From CAYVLA01 sp964549615 [NCBI: uncultured Thermococci archaeon] (GTDB lineage: Archaea; CAYQAE01; CAYVLA01), in NCBI GenBank assembly GCA_964549615.1, contig CAZJVP010000048.1, positions 5,785 to 69,784 of the forward strand: a stretch of 64,000 nt of DNA, in the 5' to 3' direction. This document shows positions 59,367 to 64,000 of the stretch, piece after piece. The position numbers were made by a program, and so were the translations under genes. The notes beneath the pieces are model-generated. The model was not told the origin of the DNA and ran no database searches. It saw only the letters and a list, made by a program, of their open reading frames with translations. The stretch's first letter is position 1, and each line of letters opens with the position of its first letter.

Positions 59367-60871
59367 GTCAAGAGGATGGCGACCCCGGCGATCGCACCCG
59401 CCGTCGCAAGGAGGATCCCCATCGCCCTGCCCTTCTTCTCCTTGTACAGCTCCTCCAGAGCCATCCCTTCATCTATCAGGCTAATGCACCTTGAGAAGTT
59501 CTCGTTTGCCCTAGACACATCGAAGTCCTCAAGCGCATCCACGCCGGCCTGGTAGGCCGCCAGAGCCTGCCTGTATTTCTCCTCCGCCTCGGGCGAGAGA
59601 AAAGGTTGGCGTTGGACCTCCGCTATGGAGGAGCGAGCCTTCGAGGCGGCGGACGTGGCATCCTCGCGCCTCTGGCCGGGCCAGATCCTGTGGAAGACGA
59701 CGCCCCTGCCGTCCCTGAGTTCACACCAGATGATATGCAGATCCCTCGTCGTTGGGGATATCTCCAGGGTGGGCGGCCGGCTGTTCTCGCTCGAGACATG
59801 GTCGTCGGTCAGTCGCTGCGGATTGCTCCAGATGCCAAGCGGCCACAGCCTCCTGTAGTACAGTTCCACCAAGTCCGACGCCGGGTGGTCTCTTTGATCC
59901 TCCCAGACGAGGTGGCCGTTCAGCCCGTCGTCCACGGCGATCGCGGGATTCACGGCAGATGCGGAGGGATCGCTCATTTGGACCGGTTCCTCCCATCCCC
60001 CTCTCCACGTTCGGTAGTAGACCACGAAGACATCCCCCTCCCGCTGCGACCACACCAGGTGCAGGTAACCGTTCTTGTCGGCAGCGATAGACGGGTGTGA
60101 TAGCTGCGTTTGTGAGCCGTCTAGGATCCTCTGAAATGGATCCCAGTCCCTGCCTGCCCTGCGCACAGCATAGTACATGTCGGGAGGCGTGAAGGCATCA
60201 TACGTCATCTTCCAAACGACGTGCAGCCCGTTGCGTTGATCCACCGTTGCAGCGGGCTCCGTGGAGTAGGCATTCTTAGGGGTGAAGGCGCTCGCCTCCG
60301 ACCACTTGCCGTTGGAATCGATCAAGCGATGGGAAAGGAAGGTGTTGCCTTCACCGGGCAAGCTCTGCACCCATACGATGTGGACGTTCGGTGCCTGATC
60401 GCACAGGACGATCGGGTTTGATGCATCTCCCGAGACAAGGCAAGGTTCCTGCCACTCCTGGCTTGTCGCGTTCCACATCCGGTAGAAGATACGTCCGCCA
60501 TCTTCCCAGACGCAGTGCAGGTTGCCCCTGTAGTCTCCGGCTATGGCGGCGTTCGCGGCCTGCGCACCCTCGGTGAGCGGTTGGCCGGACGACCACTTGC
60601 GCGAGGCGTTGTTGTACTTGTAATAGTACACCTCCTGTCCAGTGGGCCGTCTCTCCACCCACACAACGTGAAGATCCTGGTTCCTTTGCGCGAAGACTGC
60701 CTTGGCTGTCGCGGAGGTCGTTGCACAATCCCATGAGGAGCTTATGACCTCGTTGCTGCTGGCCGCCGCTACGGAGACCAGAGATGATGCAAGCGTGGCG
60801 ATCAAAAACAAAAACACACGTAGCCGCAACCAGAACAACCTTCCGACAACGTCCCGGCCATTTTGCTCCAT
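59336..60871 (-). CDS. tethered sialidase-like beta-propeller surface protein
   Basis: 511 residues from the ATG at 60871, chosen because GGAGGAAA lies about 10 bases upstream. Signal peptide (VFLFLIATLASSLVSVAAA). Six or seven repeats like NLHCVWEDGGRIFYRMWN, LHLVWSQREGDVFVVYYRTW and LNGHLVWEDQRDHP, of the BNR/sialidase-type propeller. A coiled helical stalk (about 430-485), membrane helix (MGILLATAGAIAGVAILLTW) and short tail follow. No catalytic sialidase residues are evident, so it is probably a binding protein. Confidence 0.87.
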   Translation of the reverse strand: MEQNGRDVVGRLFWLRLRVFLFLIATLASSLVSVAAASSNEVISSSWDCATTSATAKAVFAQRNQDLHVVWVERRPTGQEVYYYKYNNASRKWSSGQPLTEGAQAANAAIAGDYRGNLHCVWEDGGRIFYRMWNATSQEWQEPCLVSGDASNPIVLCDQAPNVHIVWVQSLPGEGNTFLSHRLIDSNGKWSEASAFTPKNAYSTEPAATVDQRNGLHVVWKMTYDAFTPPDMYYAVRRAGRDWDPFQRILDGSQTQLSHPSIAADKNGYLHLVWSQREGDVFVVYYRTWRGGWEEPVQMSDPSASAVNPAIAVDDGLNGHLVWEDQRDHPASDLVELYYRRLWPLGIWSNPQRLTDDHVSSENSRPPTLEISPTTRDLHIIWCELRDGRGVVFHRIWPGQRREDATSAASKARSSIAEVQRQPFLSPEAEEKYRQALAAYQAGVDALEDFDVSRANENFSRCISLIDEGMALEELYKEKKGRAMGILLATAGAIAGVAILLTWAAFRSGGA

Positions 60872-61015
60872 TTTAACGTTTCCTCCGGGACCCGCCACCA
60901 ACGATCTACAGGGTCGGAGCGGTCGGCCGATCGCTGGCCCGTTTAGCTTGGCGCAACCAGGCCCCTTCAGAACCCACTCCCAGAAACGTCGCCGGCAAGC
61001 CTCGAGGCGGCCCCG

Positions 61016-62884
61016 TCAGGTCCGAGGGAGCAGGCAGTCCGCCCGGGGCAACCAGACGAGCATCGACGATGGCCCCCTGTTGGCCCAGGCATAGTAGGGT
61101 ATTGCCAGGATGCTTGCAGGCTTGAGATGGATATTCCTGCTACCCCGGGTCGAGTACAGAGGTACTTTCTGGTCGGCAACGAGCGCATTGAAACGAATGG
61201 TGCCGATCCCTCCCAATAACCTAGGCCTGTACTGGAACCTGAACGCCGGCCGTGGCGGGAGGAATAGGTCCTGGACGACGATGCCCGGGTTGTCCACGCT
61301 TTCCACGCAGAAGACGAGCGGCCCGCGGCAGATTGCACAGCAACAGAAATCCTCCCGAACCCGGGGGTGGGCCTCAACCAGCCTGACCGGGATATCGAAG
61401 GATGTGCTTATCCGATCGCCGGGCGCCCACCTCCGCTCGATGGTGCAATAGGTGCCGGGCTTGGGATTTGGAATTCGGCGACCGTTGAGAGAGGCTCGAC
61501 AGGCATCCGTCCATCCTGGTACCCTGAACACGATGCCTAGCCTTCCGGACGGGGCTTTGCGGACATGCAACTTAACCTCCCCGTACCAAGGATAGCGGGT
61601 CTCCTGCTCCAGGACGATGGTGCCGGATCCAAGCCGATGCTTGAGGCGCGACGGCTGATAGAGGTGAATCCAGACCTCGTCATCCGCGACGCCGTAGATG
61701 TAGCCAGGCAGCGAGGCGATCGTCCTCTGAACGTTCGGGGGACAGCACGTGGTTGTGTACCACTCCTTGCGCTCATGGCTCCTCTCGCCCTTCCAAGGCT
61801 CCCCCGGCCCGGAGCTCTCAAGCGGGTTGATGTAGAAGTAGGTCTCGCCGGAAAGCGATACGCCCGAGAGGAACCCATTGTAGAGCACCCTCTCAAGCAT
61901 GTCGGCATACCGACACTCACCGGTGATGGCAAGCATCCTCCAGTTCCACATGGCGTTCGCGACGGCAGCGCACGTCTCTGAATATGCCCTGAGGTTTGGC
62001 AGCTCGTACGGCTCCCCCAGGCTTTCACCCTCATAGCGCGATCCTAGCCCGCCCGTGATGTAGACCTTGTGCTCAGCCATGTCGGACCATAGCTTCTCCA
62101 ACGCCGACCACGTTGGCGCGTCGCCGGTCTCGGAGAAGTAGTCAGCTGCCCCGCAGCAGGCGTATCCCGCCCGAACGGCATGGCCCTGGAACGCAGTCCT
62201 TGACGAAAAGCCGAGCTGGTCAAGAAGATAGCGCGCAAACTCGAGGTATTCCGTTCTCCGCGTGCACCTATAGAGCTCGACCATCGCCATCTCGAGCTCC
62301 GGGTGTCCCGAGAAGCCGTGTCGCTTTCCGGGCCCGAAGGTGGACGTCAAATGGTCGGCCAGCCTCAGGGCGCAGTCCAGGAGCCTGCGCTTCCCCGTGG
62401 CGCGGTAGTGGGCGATGGCCGCCTGGATCAGGTGGCCCGCGCAGTAGAACTCGTGGTTGTGAGCGAAATCGGTGTACCGCTCGCTCGCGCGCTCATCGAC
62501 GAAGTAAGTGTTGAGGTAGCCGTCGGGTCCCTGTGCGGCCACGACGTCACAGATCAGGCGATCGAGCGTCGAATCAAGATCGGCGTCATTTGACGACTGC
62601 AGAACGTACGATGCTGCCTCCATCCACTTGTACAAGTCGGAATCGGTGAACAGCGGGCCGCGTCTTGGAACGTCCTTCCTCCCGGACACCCTCCTGAAGT
62701 TGTCAACTATTCCGTGTTCCTCCAACAGTTGGAGCAGCCGAGGGATTCCTCGCAGCCTGTTGGCCTCCATCCGCGGCTTCCAGAACCCCCCCAGCATTGT
62801 CACATCTGCAATTGGGACAGCCCTCACTCTGCAGTGCGGCGTCTGCCGGTTATCGATCACCGCCGCTGCGAACTCTTCAGCCAC
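61016..62884 (-). CDS. GH127-like beta-L-arabinofuranosidase (DUF1680)
   Basis: 622 residues from a GTG. The alpha/alpha-barrel catalytic domain carries both zinc/catalytic sites: RAYSETCAAVA near 306-312 (Glu and Cys) and WYTTTCCPPNVQR near 375-387, where the Cys pair includes the family nucleophile. The C-terminal third is beta sandwich (GEVKLHVRKA, GPLVFCVESVDNPG). It removes L-arabinofuranose or related sugars; no signal peptide, so it acts inside on imported oligosaccharides. A TATA-like GATTAAAGG lies near 62922. Confidence 0.93.
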   Translation of the reverse strand: MAEEFAAAVIDNRQTPHCRVRAVPIADVTMLGGFWKPRMEANRLRGIPRLLQLLEEHGIVDNFRRVSGRKDVPRRGPLFTDSDLYKWMEAASYVLQSSNDADLDSTLDRLICDVVAAQGPDGYLNTYFVDERASERYTDFAHNHEFYCAGHLIQAAIAHYRATGKRRLLDCALRLADHLTSTFGPGKRHGFSGHPELEMAMVELYRCTRRTEYLEFARYLLDQLGFSSRTAFQGHAVRAGYACCGAADYFSETGDAPTWSALEKLWSDMAEHKVYITGGLGSRYEGESLGEPYELPNLRAYSETCAAVANAMWNWRMLAITGECRYADMLERVLYNGFLSGVSLSGETYFYINPLESSGPGEPWKGERSHERKEWYTTTCCPPNVQRTIASLPGYIYGVADDEVWIHLYQPSRLKHRLGSGTIVLEQETRYPWYGEVKLHVRKAPSGRLGIVFRVPGWTDACRASLNGRRIPNPKPGTYCTIERRWAPGDRISTSFDIPVRLVEAHPRVREDFCCCAICRGPLVFCVESVDNPGIVVQDLFLPPRPAFRFQYRPRLLGGIGTIRFNALVADQKVPLYSTRGSRNIHLKPASILAIPYYAWANRGPSSMLVWLPRADCLLPRT

Positions 62885-62989
62885 CGATCTTCACCATCGC
62901 CGGCGGACAAGGGCTCGGCCTTTAATCTGTTGTCTCGAGCTCTCAGCTCTCGGTGTGCCCGTCGAAAAGCGAAGTGCGTTGGAAAGATC

Positions 62990-63002
62990 GAGATAGATTA
63001 TT
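62990..63002 (+). promoter_or_regulatory. TATA box of guaA (leaderless)
   Basis: GAGATAGATTATT, centred about 28 bases before the GTG at 63027. Confidence 0.5.
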
Positions 63003-63026
63003 CAAAAGCCCTACGTCAGGGGTGAC

Positions 63027-64000
63027 GTGCCGGGCAGGATTGCGATACTCGACTACGGCGGACAGTACGTCCAGAACATCCGCCGGGCCTTCCTGGAGAT
63101 GTCGATCCCGGCCGAGATCCTTCCACCGGACTCGAAGTTGGCGAGCGTCGCGGAATGCAGCGGCGTGGTTCTCAGCGGCGGTCCGTACAGCGTCTACGAG
63201 ACCTCTGCGCCGACGGTTGATGACTTAATCCTCACAAGCGGGAAACCCGTCTTGGGGATTTGCTACGGGCACCAGTTGATCGCCCACCGGATGGGCGGCG
63301 ACGTCCTGCCGGGGAAGGCCGGCGAGTACGGATTCGCCGAGATGGAGATACTGCGAAATGCCCCGCTCTTTGAGGGGATTCGGAGTCCCCAGATATGCTG
63401 GATGAGCCACGGGGACCAGGTTGCTCGTCTTCCCGACGGCTTCGCCATCCTAGCCTCAACAAAGGACTGTCCGTGCGCCGCCATGGCCCACGAGGCCAAA
63501 CCCATCTTCGGCGTTCAGTTCCACCCCGAGGTAAGCCATACCCCACAGGGCTGGAAGATCCTACAGAACTTCGCCAGCAAAGTCTGCGGCCTTGCGGTTG
63601 AATCGTGGGATCCCGGCCCCTACATACAGTCGGCAATCGCCCGCATTGCAGCGGAGGTCGGCAATGGCAGGGCAATGGTCGGGGTATCGGGCGGAGTGGA
63701 CTCGACGGTGACCGCGGTCCTGGCCCGTAGGGCCCTTGGCGATCGGCTTGTCGCAGTCCATATCGACCATGGCTTCATGAGGGAGAACGAGTCGAAGCAG
63801 GTGATCAAGGACCTGAGATCGCTGGGGCTGGATCCGATCCTTGTGGACGCGTCGCAGCACTTCATGGATTCTCTCGCAGGGGTTGAGGATGGAAGTACCA
63901 AGAGGAAGAAGGTCGGCGAGCTCTTCGTCCGCACCTTCGAGGAGGTGGCGAACCGGTATGGCGTTACCGCCCTCATCCAGGGAACCATAGCGCCTGACGC
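63027..64000 (+). CDS. guaA: GMP synthase, fused glutaminase and synthetase, 5' part
   Basis: 324 codons to the window edge, from a GTG after GGGGTGA. The class I amidotransferase domain has the Cys elbow GICYGHQLIA, HGDQVA, and FGVQFHPEVSHT (Cys-His-Glu triad). After a linker the ATP pyrophosphatase P-loop GVSGGVDSTV follows at about 221-230, then HIDHGFMRENE. It converts XMP to GMP. Euryarchaeal GMP synthases are mostly two separate proteins; here both domains are in one chain. The 3' end is outside the window. Confidence 0.96.
   Translation, partial: MPGRIAILDYGGQYVQNIRRAFLEMSIPAEILPPDSKLASVAECSGVVLSGGPYSVYETSAPTVDDLILTSGKPVLGICYGHQLIAHRMGGDVLPGKAGEYGFAEMEILRNAPLFEGIRSPQICWMSHGDQVARLPDGFAILASTKDCPCAAMAHEAKPIFGVQFHPEVSHTPQGWKILQNFASKVCGLAVESWDPGPYIQSAIARIAAEVGNGRAMVGVSGGVDSTVTAVLARRALGDRLVAVHIDHGFMRENESKQVIKDLRSLGLDPILVDASQHFMDSLAGVEDGSTKRKKVGELFVRTFEEVANRYGVTALIQGTIAPD

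Noticed and set aside
1-64000. CRISPR arrays, integrases or prophage genes
   Set aside because: No regularly spaced repeats, recombinase motifs or phage structural proteins were seen.

Overview
The window is archaeal DNA with high GC. The markers are a thermosome, ribosomal proteins L18e, L13 and S9, RNA polymerase subunit N, archaeal TyrRS, an RPA operon, archaeal fructose-1,6-bisphosphate aldolase/phosphatase and archaeal triosephosphate isomerase. There are TATA-box promoters, and many GTG, TTG or ATG genes look leaderless, with the start codon about 26 bases after the TATA centre. Two tRNA genes carry bulge-helix-bulge introns at non-canonical sites, one of them with three introns. That points to the Thermoproteota (TACK) side of the Archaea; I cannot place it more closely. 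It looks like a sugar-using heterotroph, because GH4, GH38 and GH127 glycosidases, a Gfo/Idh/MocA oxidoreductase and a PfkB sugar kinase are spread through the window.

Layout. 1-2.5 kb: end of a GH4 glycosidase and an oxidoreductase. 2.6-7.2 kb: a ribbon-helix-helix protein with a palindromic operator candidate, then an ABC exporter (FtsX-type permease plus ATPase with a C-terminal zinc ribbon) and a membrane-anchored Lon-like protease. 7.5-15.5 kb: small and large secreted proteins, a HepT/MntA toxin-antitoxin pair and a radical SAM protein. 15.7 kb: tRNA-Arg(UCU) with an intron at 29/30. 16-19 kb: gluconeogenic genes fbp and tpiA, and a sugar kinase. 19.2-23.3 kb: thioredoxin, electron-bifurcating NfnAB and a damaged C_GCAxxG_C_C gene. 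23.7 kb: tRNA-Gln(UUG) with three introns. 24.2-29.4 kb: RPA operon and an ABC-2 exporter. 29.5-34 kb: thermosome and the rpl18e-rpl13-rps9-rpoN cluster. 34-36.3 kb: first membrane-anchored GATase-like protein and a PrsW-type protease. 36.4-44.7 kb: GH38 mannosidase, GNAT, TyrRS and the second GATase-like module. 44.8-52.5 kb: NHL protein, third GATase-like module, a MITE-like insertion and two tethered beta-propellers. 52.7-58.4 kb: an operon of two exported proteins resembling the two halves of vertebrate transcobalamin/intrinsic factor, followed by a complete ECF vitamin importer and a regulator-like protein. 58.4-63 kb: RmlD-like reductase, a sialidase-like surface protein and GH127. 63-64 kb: 5' part of a fused GMP synthase.

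Three things stand out. First, the two multi-part tRNA genes, which are supported base by base. Second, the split transcobalamin-like plus ECF operon, a candidate archaeal corrinoid capture-and-import system. Third, a family of three paralogous exported GATase-fold proteins, each with a coiled region, one C-terminal membrane helix and a basic tail; two of them sit next to similar small signal-anchored partners. No CRISPR array, rRNA or intact transposase gene was seen.
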